Assembly (NCBI RefSeq): GCF_034313965.1
Contig: NZ_JAVIWQ010000002.1
Span: 496,001 to 560,000, forward strand
From: Herbaspirillum sp. RTI4
Lineage (GTDB): Bacteria; Pseudomonadota; Gammaproteobacteria; Burkholderiales; Burkholderiaceae_D
DNA length: 64,000 bases
Direction: 5' to 3'
Shown in pieces: positions 15,031 through 24,042 of this stretch. Position 1 is the first letter of the stretch. Each line of letters opens with the position of its first letter. The position numbers and the translations under genes were made by a program. The notes beneath the pieces were generated by a model that had not been told where the DNA came from, did no database searches, and was given only the letters and a program-made list of their open reading frames with translations.

Positions 15031-16293
15031 TCAGACCCGCACCGCGCTCGCCAGTATGGCGTGCAGCAATACATTAGCGCCCGCTTCCAGATGCTCGGGT
15101 TTGGCATCTTCGATTTCATTGTGGCTCACGCCATCCTTGCACGGCACGAAGATCATGCCGGCCGGCGCCAGACGCGCGGCATAGATCGCGTCATGCCCCG
15201 CGCCCGACACCACGTCCATCGTCGGATAGCCGAGCAGTTCCGCCGCAGCACGCACGTTCGAGACGCAAGCGGGATGGAAAGGGCAGGGAGGGAAATCCGA
15301 TACGCGCTGCAACTCAATGCCGAGGCCGGTATCGCTGCGCATTTTTGCCAGGAAATTTTCCAGATCGCGGTTCATGCTGACCAGTAATTCAGGGCTGACG
15401 TTACGCAAGTCGATAGAGAATTTGACCTGCCCCGGAATCACATTGCGACTGTTCGGCATCACCTGCACCATGCCGACCGTGCCGCGCCCGTAAGGCGGAT
15501 AGCGCAGCGCAATGGCTACCACTTCCTGCATGATGTAAGTGGCGACCTGTAAGGCATCCTTGCGGATTTCCATCGGCGTCGGACCGGCGTGCGATTCAAA
15601 ACCGGTAACGGTGCAGTCGTACCAGGTCAGTCCCAGCACAGCCGGTACCACGCCGATGACAATGTCGGCGTTTTCCAGCACCGGCCCCTGTTCGATATGC
15701 GCTTCGTAATACGCGCCAATCGGATGATCGCCGCATTGTTGCTCGCCGATATAACCAATGCGCGCCAGTTCGTCCCGTACATTCAGACCCGCCGTATCGG
15801 TGGCGGCATAGGCATGTTCCAGTGAAAACGCGCCGCAAAAAACGCCCGATCCCATCATCACCGGCACGAAGCGCGAACCTTCTTCATTGGTCCAGACCGC
15901 CACTTCAATCGGCGCTTCAGTTTCGATCTGGTGCTGATTAAGCGTGCGAATCACTTCCAATCCGGCCAGCACGCCATAGTTGCCGTCGAACTTTCCACCG
16001 GTCGGCTGGGTATCGATATGCGAACCGGTAACGACCGGCGCCAGCGCATTATTGCGCCCGGAACGGCGCATGAAAACATTGCCGATCTGATCGACGGTCA
16101 CGCTCATGCCCTCGCTGACGGCCCAGGCGCAGACCAGATCGCGGCCCTGCTTGTCGAGGTCGCTCAACGCCAGCCGGCACACGCCGCCCTTGGGCGTGGC
16201 ACCTATTGCGCCGAGTTCCATCAGCGAATTCCAGAGCCGTTCGCCGTCAACGCGCAGTGTGATGTTCGTCGTAGGGGGAGTGCGTGCATTCAT
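15031..16293 (-). CDS. Zn-dependent M20-family amidohydrolase (N-carbamoyl amino acid / ureidopropionate hydrolase type)
   Basis: A 420-residue enzyme of the hydantoinase/carbamoylase family. Metal-site residues are visible: His92 and Asp103 in GSHIDTQPTGGKFDG, Glu137-Glu138 in TNEEGSRF, the His of EAHIEQGP, and the SHNE His near the C-terminus. A lid/dimer domain sits between (GPTPMEIRKDAL). The family hydrolyses N-carbamoyl-L-amino acids, N-carbamoyl-beta-alanine or allantoate. The transaminase gene just upstream handles beta-alanine-like amines, which favours N-carbamoyl-beta-alanine or a similar ureido acid (inference). No dihydropyrimidinase is in the window. Confidence 0.85.
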   Translation of the reverse strand: MNARTPPTTNITLRVDGERLWNSLMELGAIGATPKGGVCRLALSDLDKQGRDLVCAWAVSEGMSVTVDQIGNVFMRRSGRNNALAPVVTGSHIDTQPTGGKFDGNYGVLAGLEVIRTLNQHQIETEAPIEVAVWTNEEGSRFVPVMMGSGVFCGAFSLEHAYAATDTAGLNVRDELARIGYIGEQQCGDHPIGAYYEAHIEQGPVLENADIVIGVVPAVLGLTWYDCTVTGFESHAGPTPMEIRKDALQVATYIMQEVVAIALRYPPYGRGTVGMVQVMPNSRNVIPGQVKFSIDLRNVSPELLVSMNRDLENFLAKMRSDTGLGIELQRVSDFPPCPFHPACVSNVRAAAELLGYPTMDVVSGAGHDAIYAARLAPAGMIFVPCKDGVSHNEIEDAKPEHLEAGANVLLHAILASAVRV

Positions 16294-16352
16294 GTTGTTG
16301 TCCGTTTTCTATGCCATGGTTTCATCGTGCTTCGTGCTTCGTGCGTCCTACA

Positions 16353-17681
16353 TCAAGCCAGCGTTTGCAAAATTTTCGTCAGCTTGCCGAACAATTCATC
16401 GATATGTTTTTTCTCGATGATCAGCGGTGGCGACAAGGCAATGATGTCGCCGGTAGTGCGGATCAGCAGACCGTCGTCGAAGGCGCGACGGAAGGCATCG
16501 AAAGCGCGCGCGCCGGCCTTACCGGGAATCGGTTCCAACTCAATGCCGACAATCATGCCGATGGTGCGGATATCAATCACATGCGGCAAACCGCGCAGCG
16601 CATGCGCGGCATCCTGCCAGTATTCGCACACGCTTTGCGCATGCTCAAGAATGCCGTCCTGCTCGAAAATATCGAGCGACGCCAGACCGGCGGCACAGGC
16701 CAGCGGATGACCGGAATAGGTATAGCCGTGAAACAGCTCGATACCGTCCGCGCCATGCATAAAGGCATCGTGGATATGCGGCTTGACGAACACCGCACCC
16801 ATAGGCACCACGCCGTTGGTGAGTCCCTTGGCGGTTGTCATCAGATCGGGCTGCACCCCGAAATAGTCGGAAGCGAAGGGCGTGCCGAGACGGCCAAAGC
16901 CGGTAATGACTTCATCGAAAATCAACAGAATGCCGTGCTTGGTGCAAATGTCGCGCAAGCGCTGTAAATAGCCTTTCGGTGGAATCAACACGCCGGTCGA
17001 ACCCGACACCGGCTCGACGATCACGGCGGCGATGTTGGAGGCATCGTGCAGCGTCACCAAACGTTCGAGTTCATCAGCAAGATGCGTGCCGTATTCCGGC
17101 TCGCCGCGTGTGAAGGCATTCTTTTCAAGATTATGGGTATGCGGTAAATGATCGACGCCGGGAATCAGCGCCGAGTTGAAGGTCTTGCGGTTACCGCCGA
17201 TACCGCCGACCGACATGCCACCAAAACCGACGCCGTGATAGCCACGTTCGCGCCCGATGAAGCGGGTGCGGGTACTGTCGCCGCGCACGCGATGGTAGGC
17301 CAGTGCAATTTTAAGCGCCGTATCCACCGCTTCCGAACCGGAGCCGGTATAAAACACTTGGCTGAATTGATTGCCAGTGTATTGCCTGAGGCGCTCCGCC
17401 AGCCGGAAAGCATCCGGGTGGCCCATCTGAAAAGTCGGCGCAAAATCGAGCGTGGCAACGGCCTTTTGCACCGCCGACACAATCCGCGGCTGCGCATGGC
17501 CGAGCGGCACGCACCACAGACCGGCAGTACCGTCCAGCACCGCGTTGCCGGCATCATCCTGGTAGTACATGCCGGAAGCCGACACCAGCAGGCGCGGATG
17601 GGCCTTGAAATTCCGGTTGGCCGTATAGGGCATCCAGAAAGCGGACATATCAAGGGAAGCGGCAGGTGTGGCGGTAGTCAT
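16353..17681 (-). CDS. Class III aminotransferase, beta-alanine/omega-amino acid:pyruvate type
   Basis: A 442-residue PLP enzyme. It opens with FWMPYTANRNFKAHPRLL, as omega-amino acid:pyruvate transaminases do. The PLP phosphate motif YTGSGSEAVDTALK, the IFDEVITGFGR stretch with the PLP-binding Asp, and the Schiff-base Lys in TTAKGLTNG are visible. It would move the amino group of beta-alanine or another terminal amine to pyruvate. Start ATG 17681 has AAGGA nine bases upstream; the in-frame start 24 codons earlier would run into the operator region. 59 bases separate it from the amidohydrolase gene, so the pair is probably one operon controlled by the divergent MocR-type protein. Confidence 0.9.
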   Translation of the reverse strand: MTTATPAASLDMSAFWMPYTANRNFKAHPRLLVSASGMYYQDDAGNAVLDGTAGLWCVPLGHAQPRIVSAVQKAVATLDFAPTFQMGHPDAFRLAERLRQYTGNQFSQVFYTGSGSEAVDTALKIALAYHRVRGDSTRTRFIGRERGYHGVGFGGMSVGGIGGNRKTFNSALIPGVDHLPHTHNLEKNAFTRGEPEYGTHLADELERLVTLHDASNIAAVIVEPVSGSTGVLIPPKGYLQRLRDICTKHGILLIFDEVITGFGRLGTPFASDYFGVQPDLMTTAKGLTNGVVPMGAVFVKPHIHDAFMHGADGIELFHGYTYSGHPLACAAGLASLDIFEQDGILEHAQSVCEYWQDAAHALRGLPHVIDIRTIGMIVGIELEPIPGKAGARAFDAFRRAFDDGLLIRTTGDIIALSPPLIIEKKHIDELFGKLTKILQTLA

Positions 17682-17805
17682 TAGGGGCGGTCCTTGCGTG
17701 GGGTCTCGGTATGGTTGATCGGTTTGCGAACAGGATAGGTACGCTGTTGGCACCTTGATTATTGCGAGACATCGTCAGTATTGTTAGATACACTTTGAAG
17801 ATTGA

Positions 17806-17841
17806 CGCAAAACAGTATTCCACTTTCCGCAAAACTGTATT
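17806..17841 (+). promoter_or_regulatory. Direct-repeat operator candidate for the MocR-type regulator
   Basis: Two 14-bp near-identical direct repeats, CGCAAAACWGTATT, at 17806-17819 and 17828-17841, spaced 22 bases (two helical turns). A third half-copy CAGTATTG lies at 17776-17783. They sit between the divergent transaminase and MocR genes. MocR proteins commonly bind direct repeats in such places. Confidence 0.65.
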
Positions 17842-17869
17842 GCTCACACTTACGCAAAGGACCGGGGCA

Positions 17870-19288
17870 ATGGCGAAGACACAGCAGAATCCGATTCATC
17901 TTGCGCTCGACCGAAACACCGCAGTGCGGCTGGTAGAACAAGTCGCCAGCGGCCTGACAGCACTGATTGAACAAGGCCAGCTGCGCGCCGGCGATCGCCT
18001 GCCCTCGGTACGCTTGTTTGCCGAAACGCACAGCATCGGCACCTCGACGGTAGTGGAAGCCTACGAGCAACTGGTGGCGCGCGGCCTGCTATTAGTCCGG
18101 CGCGGCGCGGGATTTTTTATCGCTGTCAGGGGCGTCCCCGCCAGCCCCCTGCTCAGTTTTTTGCCGCCGGAACCGGTGATCGACTCGGCCTGGCTGCTGG
18201 GCGAAATGTTTGCCGACGAGCGCGTGCCGATCAAAGCCGGCTGCGGCTGGCTGCCCGGCAAGTGGCTGGACGGCGAAGGACTGCATCAGGCCGAACGGCG
18301 CATTTCCCGCGCCCCCGGCACGCAGCAAGTCGGCTACGGCCATCCCTATGGCTACGTCCAGCTGCGCCAACTGATTTCTCAATTCCTCGCCAACTGGTCG
18401 CTGGACGTGCCGGTGGAACAGATCCTCACCACCCACGGCGCAACGCAGGGACTGGACCTCATCATCCGCACCATGCTCAAGCGCGGCGACACGGTCCTGA
18501 TCGACGACCCCGCCTACTGCAACCTGATCCCCATGCTGCGACTGGCCGACCTGAACGTGATCGGCGTACCGCGCACGCCAACCGGCGTCGATACCGAGGC
18601 ACTGGACACGCTGGCGCGTCTGCACAAGCCAAAAATGTTGTTCACCACCAGCGTCCTGCACAACCCGACCGGCACTTCCTACACGCCGGCGTGCGCCATG
18701 CGCGTGCTGCAAGCGGCCGAACGGCACGGCTTCTGGGTGGTAGAAGACGACATTTTCCGCGAACTCGGTCAGGCCACCGACCCGATGCTGGCCGCGCTCG
18801 ATGGCCTGCAGCGCGTCATTTACGTCGGCAGTTATTCCAAGACGATTGCGCCGTCACTGCGACTCGGCTTCATCGCTTGTCACCGCGATATTGCGCGGCA
18901 GTTGGTGCATACCAAGATGGTGCTGACGCTGACCAATTCCGAAATCACCGAACGACTGGTGCATGGCGTATTGACCGAAGGCCATCACCGTCGTCATGTG
19001 GAAACGCTGGCCGCCTCGTTGCTGGGCGCGCAGGCGCGAGTCAACGCCCGGCTGAGTGAAGTCGGCCTCACCCCGTTCACCACGCCGCGCGGCGGCATGT
19101 TTTCATGGGCGCGTCTGGATGGCTGTGCCTTGAGCGCGCGCGACATCGCCGACCGTGCGCGACAAAAAGGCATCTGGCTGGCACCCGGCGATTTTTTCCA
19201 TCTGTCGCCATCTCAGGAAACCTGGTTCCGTTTTAATGTCGCCTATTCGGATGCACCGGAATTATTTGCCTTCTTCCGGCAGCTTTGA
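17870..19288 (+). CDS. MocR-type regulator: GntR winged helix fused to class I aminotransferase domain
   Basis: A 472-residue regulator. Residues 1-~85 are a GntR winged helix (LRAGDRLPSVRLFAETHSIGTSTVVEAYEQL). Residues ~120-470 are a fold-type I aminotransferase domain with the putative PLP-Lys in GSYSKTIAPSLRLG. Members use PLP as a sensor and usually control amine or amino acid metabolism next door. Start chosen at ATG 17870 with AAAGGA upstream; a longer frame begins at 17762 but would include the operator repeats. Likely regulates the divergent amidohydrolase-transaminase pair. Confidence 0.9.
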   Translation: MAKTQQNPIHLALDRNTAVRLVEQVASGLTALIEQGQLRAGDRLPSVRLFAETHSIGTSTVVEAYEQLVARGLLLVRRGAGFFIAVRGVPASPLLSFLPPEPVIDSAWLLGEMFADERVPIKAGCGWLPGKWLDGEGLHQAERRISRAPGTQQVGYGHPYGYVQLRQLISQFLANWSLDVPVEQILTTHGATQGLDLIIRTMLKRGDTVLIDDPAYCNLIPMLRLADLNVIGVPRTPTGVDTEALDTLARLHKPKMLFTTSVLHNPTGTSYTPACAMRVLQAAERHGFWVVEDDIFRELGQATDPMLAALDGLQRVIYVGSYSKTIAPSLRLGFIACHRDIARQLVHTKMVLTLTNSEITERLVHGVLTEGHHRRHVETLAASLLGAQARVNARLSEVGLTPFTTPRGGMFSWARLDGCALSARDIADRARQKGIWLAPGDFFHLSPSQETWFRFNVAYSDAPELFAFFRQL

Positions 19289-19599
19289 TGCACTAAAAAA
19301 TACACAATACAGCGCTGATGCCCGCTGATACCTTTCAGCAATCTACGCAATCGCAGGACAAGACGCGCCACGCTAAAAGCACACCGTACCGTTGCTTATT
19401 CCGCTGACGCGATTCACTACCGCCGTGCAGCGCCGATCAGTATTGGTGCAAACAGTCCCCTTCCTCGCCCGACTTTTTCTTCTCCATTTTTTCGCTCCGC
19501 TCTCCGTACTCTCTGTGCGGAGAGCGAAAACGCATGTGGCATACAAGTTGCTCATACGGCTGCTGTGGTCAGACCAGTCAGACCGATCAGGGGCTTTCG
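19289..19599. other. Spacer with an inverted repeat upstream of GntR gene
   Basis: 311 bases with no gene. A perfect 9-bp inverted repeat, CGCTCTCCG (19498-19506) and CGGAGAGCG (19518-19526), with an 11-base loop, lies 74 bases before the GntR-family start. It lacks a T-tract, so an operator is at least as likely as a terminator. Nothing else was recognised. Confidence 0.5.
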
Positions 19600-20301
19600 A
19601 TGAGCATGTCCAATACCGCCGCGCAACACCTGCAACGCCAGATACTGTCCGGCGTCTATCAGACGGGCCACATGCTGCCCGGTCAGCGCGATCTGGCCGA
19701 AACGATGGGCATTAGCCGCGCCTCTTTGCGGGAGGCGCTGTCCATGCTCGAAGCGCTCGGCTTCATCCGCACCGTACCGGGCAAAGGCACGCTCGTCACT
19801 TCCGGCAAAGGCCCGGGGAAAAGCGGCAAGGCCAGCAAAGTCAGCACCAAGCGCGGCGCGATCACCTCCAGCACTTCCGATATACCGGCCACGCTGCAAT
19901 TGCGTTTCGTCATCGAACCCGCTGCCGCCGCACTGGCCGCACGCGGCGTCAACGTCCATGCCACTGCGCGACTGTGGAACATACAAGCGCGGCTGGAGAA
20001 CGCACTCAAGAATCTGGATCTGATCGAAGCCTCGCAAGCCGATCTGGAATTCCATCAGCTCATCGCTGAATTGTCCGGCAATCCCGACCTGCAACGCGTG
20101 CTGCGCGATTTCAGCGAGCGCATCAGTCACAGCCTGCGTCTGCCGTTTGCCGACCATGCCCGAATTTGGGAGCCGTGCGAAGAACACCGCCTGATTGCCG
20201 CCGCCATTTCCCTCGGCGATGCCGACGGCGCGCGCGCGGCCATGCAAACCCATTTGCGCAATTCCGCTGCACGCGCAGAAATCCCTCTGATTGAGCCATG
20301 A
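19600..20301 (+). CDS. GntR-family (FadR subfamily) transcriptional regulator
   Basis: A 233-residue regulator with an N-terminal winged helix (LPGQRDLAETMGISRASLREALSMLEALGFIRTVPGKGT) and a C-terminal all-helical FCD ligand-binding domain from ~85. The FCD metal-binding His/Asp pattern (EFHQLIAELSGN, EHRLIAAAI) is present. A Gly/Ser/Lys-rich linker (SGKGPGKSGKASKVSTKRG) joins the two and is longer than usual. The start at ATG 19600 avoids 22 unconserved residues. It lies directly upstream of, and in line with, the peptide-type ABC operon, which it probably represses (inference). Confidence 0.87.
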   Translation: MSMSNTAAQHLQRQILSGVYQTGHMLPGQRDLAETMGISRASLREALSMLEALGFIRTVPGKGTLVTSGKGPGKSGKASKVSTKRGAITSSTSDIPATLQLRFVIEPAAAALAARGVNVHATARLWNIQARLENALKNLDLIEASQADLEFHQLIAELSGNPDLQRVLRDFSERISHSLRLPFADHARIWEPCEEHRLIAAAISLGDADGARAAMQTHLRNSAARAEIPLIEP

Positions 20302-20406
20302 ACATTTTTTCAATCGGTTTGTAACGCGAGGAATGTTGTTGATTTACTCCTCATTTGTCTTTGTCGTAGTTGTTGACAGTTGCCACCCTCACCCATCAAG
20401 GAAAGC

Positions 20407-22074
20407 ATGAATATGAATATCAACATAAGCATGAGCAAGAAAAGCGCACTCGTCATTGCCTGTAGTCTGGCGCTCGGTATTTTTGCCGGCAATGCCGCCG
20501 CCGAAAAAGTACTGCGTATCGGCATGACCGCCGGCGACATTCCTCGCACATCAGGGCAGCCCGATCAGGGCTTTGAAGGCAACCGCTTTACCGGCATTCC
20601 TATGTACGACAGTCTGACCCAGTGGGACCTGAGCAAGGCCGATCAGGCCAGCGTGCTGATTCCCGATCTGGCACTGTCGTGGACCGTCAATCCCAAGGAC
20701 AAGACCAAGTGGATTTTCAAGCTGCGCCCGAATGTGAAGTTCCATGACGGCTCTTCTTTCAATGCCGATGCGGTGGTGTGGAATGTCGAGAAAGTACTCG
20801 ACAAAGATGCGCCGAATTTCGACCCCAGCCAGGTCGGCACCACCGCTTCGCGCATGCCAACGCTGCGCTCAGCCAAAAAAATCGACGACCTGACCGTCGA
20901 ATTCACCACCTCCGAGCCGGACTCCTTTTTGCCGATCAACCTGACCAATCTGTTCATGGCCTCGCCCATTCATTGGGCCAAAAAACTGGCAGCCGTACCG
21001 GCGTCGGTCTCCGGCAAAGCCGAGCGCTCGAAGCAGGCATGGAATGCCTTTGCGGCCGATGCTTCCGGCACCGGACCATTCAAGATGAGCAAATTCATTT
21101 CGCGCGAACGCCTGGAGTTAGTCAAGAATCCAGAGTACTGGGACGCCAAGCGCCGCCCTAAAATCGACAAGGTGGTGATGTTGCCGCTGCCGGAAGCCAA
21201 CTCCCGCACAGCCGCCTTGCTGTCGGGTCAGGTCGACTGGATTGAAGCGCCCGCACCGGATGCACTGGATACCCTCAAAGGCCGCGGCTTCAAGATCTAT
21301 TCCAATCCGCAACCGCATGTGTGGCCGTGGCAATTATCGTTCGTGCCAGGCTCGCCGTGGCTGGACAAGCGCGTGCGTTACGCGGCCAATCTCTGCGTCA
21401 ATCGTCCGGCGATGAAGCAATTGCTCGGTGGCTTGATGGGCGAAGCCACCGGCACAGTGGAACCGGGCCATCCGTGGCGCGGCAAACCGCAGTTCAATAT
21501 CAAGTACGACCCGGATGCCGCACGCAAGCTGATGCAGGAAGCCGGCTATTCCGCTGCCAAACCAATCAAGGTCAAGGTGCAGATTTCCGCCTCCGGCTCA
21601 GGTCAGATGCAACCGCTGCCGATGAATGAATTCATGCAGCAGAATCTGAAAGCCTGCTTCTTCGACGTTCAGTTCGATGTGGTGGAGTGGAACACGCTAT
21701 ACAACAACTGGCGCGTCGGTGCCAAAGACCCGAGCGCGCATGGTGCGGATGCGGTCAACATCAGCTTTGCCGCCATGGACCCGTTCTTTGCAATGGTGCG
21801 TTTCGTCAGCTCCAAAGCTGCGCCTCCGGTATCGAATAACTGGGGCTTCTACAGCAACCCCAAGATCGATACGCTGGTTGAAAAAGCCCGCACCACCTTT
21901 GAAGACAAACCACGCGATGCTTTGTTAGCGCAGTTGCACGCCAGCATCGTCGATGACGCCCCGTTCATCTGGGTCGCGCATGACACCGGTCCGCGCGCCA
22001 TGTCGCCCAAGGTCAAAGGTGTAGTGCAACCGCAAAGCTGGTTCATCGATATCGCCACCATGTCGATGGACTAA
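20407..22074 (+). CDS. Dipeptide/oligopeptide-type ABC transporter substrate-binding protein (SBP family 5)
   Basis: A 555-residue periplasmic protein with a signal peptide at ~1-34 ending GNAAA before EKVLRIG. Family-5 features include NVKFHDGSSFNADAVVWNVEKVLD and GTGPFKMSKF. Start ATG 20407 with AAGGAAAG upstream. It delivers ligand to the dppBCFD-type importer encoded downstream. The downstream amidase and ureidoglycolate lyase-like gene argue for an amide or ureide rather than a plain peptide (inference). Confidence 0.9.
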   Translation: MNMNINISMSKKSALVIACSLALGIFAGNAAAEKVLRIGMTAGDIPRTSGQPDQGFEGNRFTGIPMYDSLTQWDLSKADQASVLIPDLALSWTVNPKDKTKWIFKLRPNVKFHDGSSFNADAVVWNVEKVLDKDAPNFDPSQVGTTASRMPTLRSAKKIDDLTVEFTTSEPDSFLPINLTNLFMASPIHWAKKLAAVPASVSGKAERSKQAWNAFAADASGTGPFKMSKFISRERLELVKNPEYWDAKRRPKIDKVVMLPLPEANSRTAALLSGQVDWIEAPAPDALDTLKGRGFKIYSNPQPHVWPWQLSFVPGSPWLDKRVRYAANLCVNRPAMKQLLGGLMGEATGTVEPGHPWRGKPQFNIKYDPDAARKLMQEAGYSAAKPIKVKVQISASGSGQMQPLPMNEFMQQNLKACFFDVQFDVVEWNTLYNNWRVGAKDPSAHGADAVNISFAAMDPFFAMVRFVSSKAAPPVSNNWGFYSNPKIDTLVEKARTTFEDKPRDALLAQLHASIVDDAPFIWVAHDTGPRAMSPKVKGVVQPQSWFIDIATMSMD

Positions 22075-22080
22075 TCCTGC

Positions 22081-22139
22081 CGCAGGCGGTGGCAGAAGTT
22101 GCCACAAGAAGTTGCCACAGATAGACGCCACCGCCTGCG
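22081..22139 (+). other. Perfect 13-bp inverted repeat downstream of substrate-binding gene
   Basis: CGCAGGCGGTGGC (22081-22093) pairs perfectly with GCCACCGCCTGCG (22127-22139). The loop holds a direct repeat GTTGCCACA. No T-tract follows, so it is more likely an RNA-stabilising or partial-attenuation hairpin that raises binding-protein levels over the permeases than a full terminator. Confidence 0.75.
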
Positions 22140-22161
22140 CCTCATTATCCCGCTCACCGGA

Positions 22162-22185
22162 GGCTGCCGCCGCAAGACGGCAGCC
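22162..22185 (+). other. Leader hairpin before DppB-type gene
   Basis: GGCTGCCG (22162-22169) and CGGCAGCC (22178-22185) form an 8-bp stem with an 8-base loop. The left arm overlaps a GGAGG motif at 22159-22163 and the start codon is at 22196, so folding could affect translation of the permease. Confidence 0.6.
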
Positions 22186-22195
22186 GCACAGCACG

Positions 22196-23149
22196 ATGAT
22201 TTCCTATTTGATACGCCGCATTTTGTACGCCATGCCCATCATGCTGGGCGTGGCCTTTCTTTGTTTCATGCTGGTGCATATCGCCCCCGGCGATCCGCTG
22301 TCGTCCATTCTGCCGCCGGACGCCTCGGTCGATCTGCGCAACCAGCTCATGGAACTCTACGGTTTCAACCGCAGTTATCCCGAACAGTTTTTTAGCTGGA
22401 TTATCCGCGCCTTCCACGGCGATCTCGGCAGTTCCATCGCCACCGGCAGGCCGGTGGCAGAAGAAGTATTCAAGGCCGTCGGCAATACCCTGATGCTGGC
22501 CTCGGTGGCGACGCTGATCGGGTTTTTCTTCGGCTCGCTGTTCGGCTTCGTGGCCGGTTATTTCCGCCACTCCTGGGCTGATCGGTTGGCCTCGCTGATT
22601 TCCGTCGTCGGCGTCAGCGTGCCGCATTACTGGCTGGGCATGGTGCTGGTGATCGTGTTTTCGTCGCAGCTGATGTGGCTGCCGCCCACCGGTGCCGGCC
22701 CTGACGGCTCTGCCGCCTGGGTCTGGGATATGGAGCACATCAAGTACATGATCATGCCGGCAGTGACCATGTCCTTCATCCCTATGGGCATCATCGCTCG
22801 CACCGTGCGCGCACTGGTGGCCGACATCCTCTCGCAGGAATTTGTGCTCGGACTCAAGGCGCGTGGATTGCTGGAGTTCGGCGTGTTCAAGCATGTGCTG
22901 AAAAATTGCGCACCGACCGGGCTGGCAGTCATGGGCCTGCAACTCGGTTATCTGCTGGGCGGCTCCATCCTGATCGAAACCGTGTTTTCCTGGCCCGGTA
23001 CCGGCTTCTTGTTGAATCAGGCGATTTTCCAACGCGACCTGCCGCTGCTGCAAGGCACGATCCTGATCCTGGCCCTGTTTTTTGTCTCGCTCAATCTGCT
23101 GGTGGACATCCTGCAGACCGTGCTCGATCCCCGCATAGAAAGAAGCTGA
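22196..23149 (+). CDS. Dipeptide-type ABC transporter permease, DppB type
   Basis: A 317-residue inner-membrane permease beginning MISYLIRRILYAMPIMLGV, the canonical DppB opening, followed by VHIAPGDPLS and the NRSYPEQFFSW loop. About six membrane helices and the EAA motif region (LGLKARGLLEFGVFKHVLKNC) are visible. An in-frame TTG 28 codons upstream is less likely as start. The DppC-type gene follows after two bases. Confidence 0.93.
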   Translation: MISYLIRRILYAMPIMLGVAFLCFMLVHIAPGDPLSSILPPDASVDLRNQLMELYGFNRSYPEQFFSWIIRAFHGDLGSSIATGRPVAEEVFKAVGNTLMLASVATLIGFFFGSLFGFVAGYFRHSWADRLASLISVVGVSVPHYWLGMVLVIVFSSQLMWLPPTGAGPDGSAAWVWDMEHIKYMIMPAVTMSFIPMGIIARTVRALVADILSQEFVLGLKARGLLEFGVFKHVLKNCAPTGLAVMGLQLGYLLGGSILIETVFSWPGTGFLLNQAIFQRDLPLLQGTILILALFFVSLNLLVDILQTVLDPRIERS

Positions 23150-23151
23150 CC

Positions 23152-24042
23152 ATGCAAGCTACCACTACCGCACTCCCTGCCAGCCCGACCAGCTTCGTCC
23201 GCTCACGCGGCCATCTCACTAACGTCGCAGCGCGCATCGTGCGCAATCCCATCGCCATGGCCGCTGCTGCGGTGATTGTCGTGTTGCTGGTCATGGCGAT
23301 CGCCGCGCCGTGGCTGATGCCGGGCGATCCCTTCGAGGCCTCAATGTTTACCCGCCTCAAGCCGATAGGCACCGTCGGCCATCTGCTCGGCACCGATGAA
23401 CTCGGCCGTGACATGCTGTCGCGTCTGATGCTGGGCGGTCGGCTGTCGCTGTTCATGGGACTCACCCCGGTGCTGCTGGCATTCCTGATCGGTAGCAGTC
23501 TCGGCATTCTGGCCGGCTACGCGGGCGGCATCATCAATACGGTGGTCATGCGCAGCATCGATGTGCTGTATGCGTTTCCCTCGGTGCTGCTGGCCATTGC
23601 GCTTTCCGGCGCGCTGGGCGCGGGCATTCTGAACGCCCTCACTTCGCTGACGATTGTGTTCATCCCGCAAATCGCACGGGTGGCGGAAAGCGTCACCACG
23701 CAAGTGCGGCGCAGCGATTATGTCGACGCCGCCCGCGCCTCCGGTGCTGGTCCGTTTGCCATTGTGCGGGCGCATGTGCTGGGCAATGTACTGGGGCCGA
23801 TTTTCGTTTATTCGACCAGCTTGATTTCGGTCTCGATGATTCTGGCCTCCGGCCTGTCCTTCCTTGGTCTGGGCGTGCGGCCACCGGAGCCGGAATGGGG
23901 TCTGATGCTCAACACCCTGCGCACCGCCATCTACACACAACCGTGGATCGCGGCCTTACCGGGCGTATTCATTTTCATGACTTCGATTTCTTTCAATATG
24001 CTGTCGGACGGCTTGCGTGCGGCGATGGAGGTGAAGCAATGA
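23152..24042 (+). CDS. Dipeptide-type ABC transporter permease, DppC type
   Basis: A 296-residue permease. A ~30-residue hydrophilic N-terminus is followed by the first helix ([21 protein letters not shown]), [19 protein letters not shown], and the EAA loop [25 protein letters not shown] that docks to the ATPases. It ends [16 protein letters not shown], typical of DppC. The stop codon overlaps the next start (ATGA). Confidence 0.93.
   Translation: MQATTTALPASPTSFVRSRGHLTNVAARIVRNPIAMAAAAVIVVLLVMAIAAPWLMPGDPFEASMFTRLKPIGTVGHLLGTDELGRDMLSRLMLGGRLSLFMGLTPVLLAFLIGSSLGILAGYAGGIINTVVMRSIDVLYAFPSVLLAIALSGALGAGILNALTSLTIVFIPQIARVAESVTTQVRRSDYVDAARASGAGPFAIVRAHVLGNVLGPIFVYSTSLISVSMILASGLSFLGLGVRPPEPEWGLMLNTLRTAIYTQPWIAALPGVFIFMTSISFNMLSDGLRAAMEVKQ

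Noticed and set aside
22154..23053. A 299-codon minus-strand open frame opposite the DppB-type permease
   Set aside because: Gln/His/Arg-rich shadow with no ribosome site or domain.
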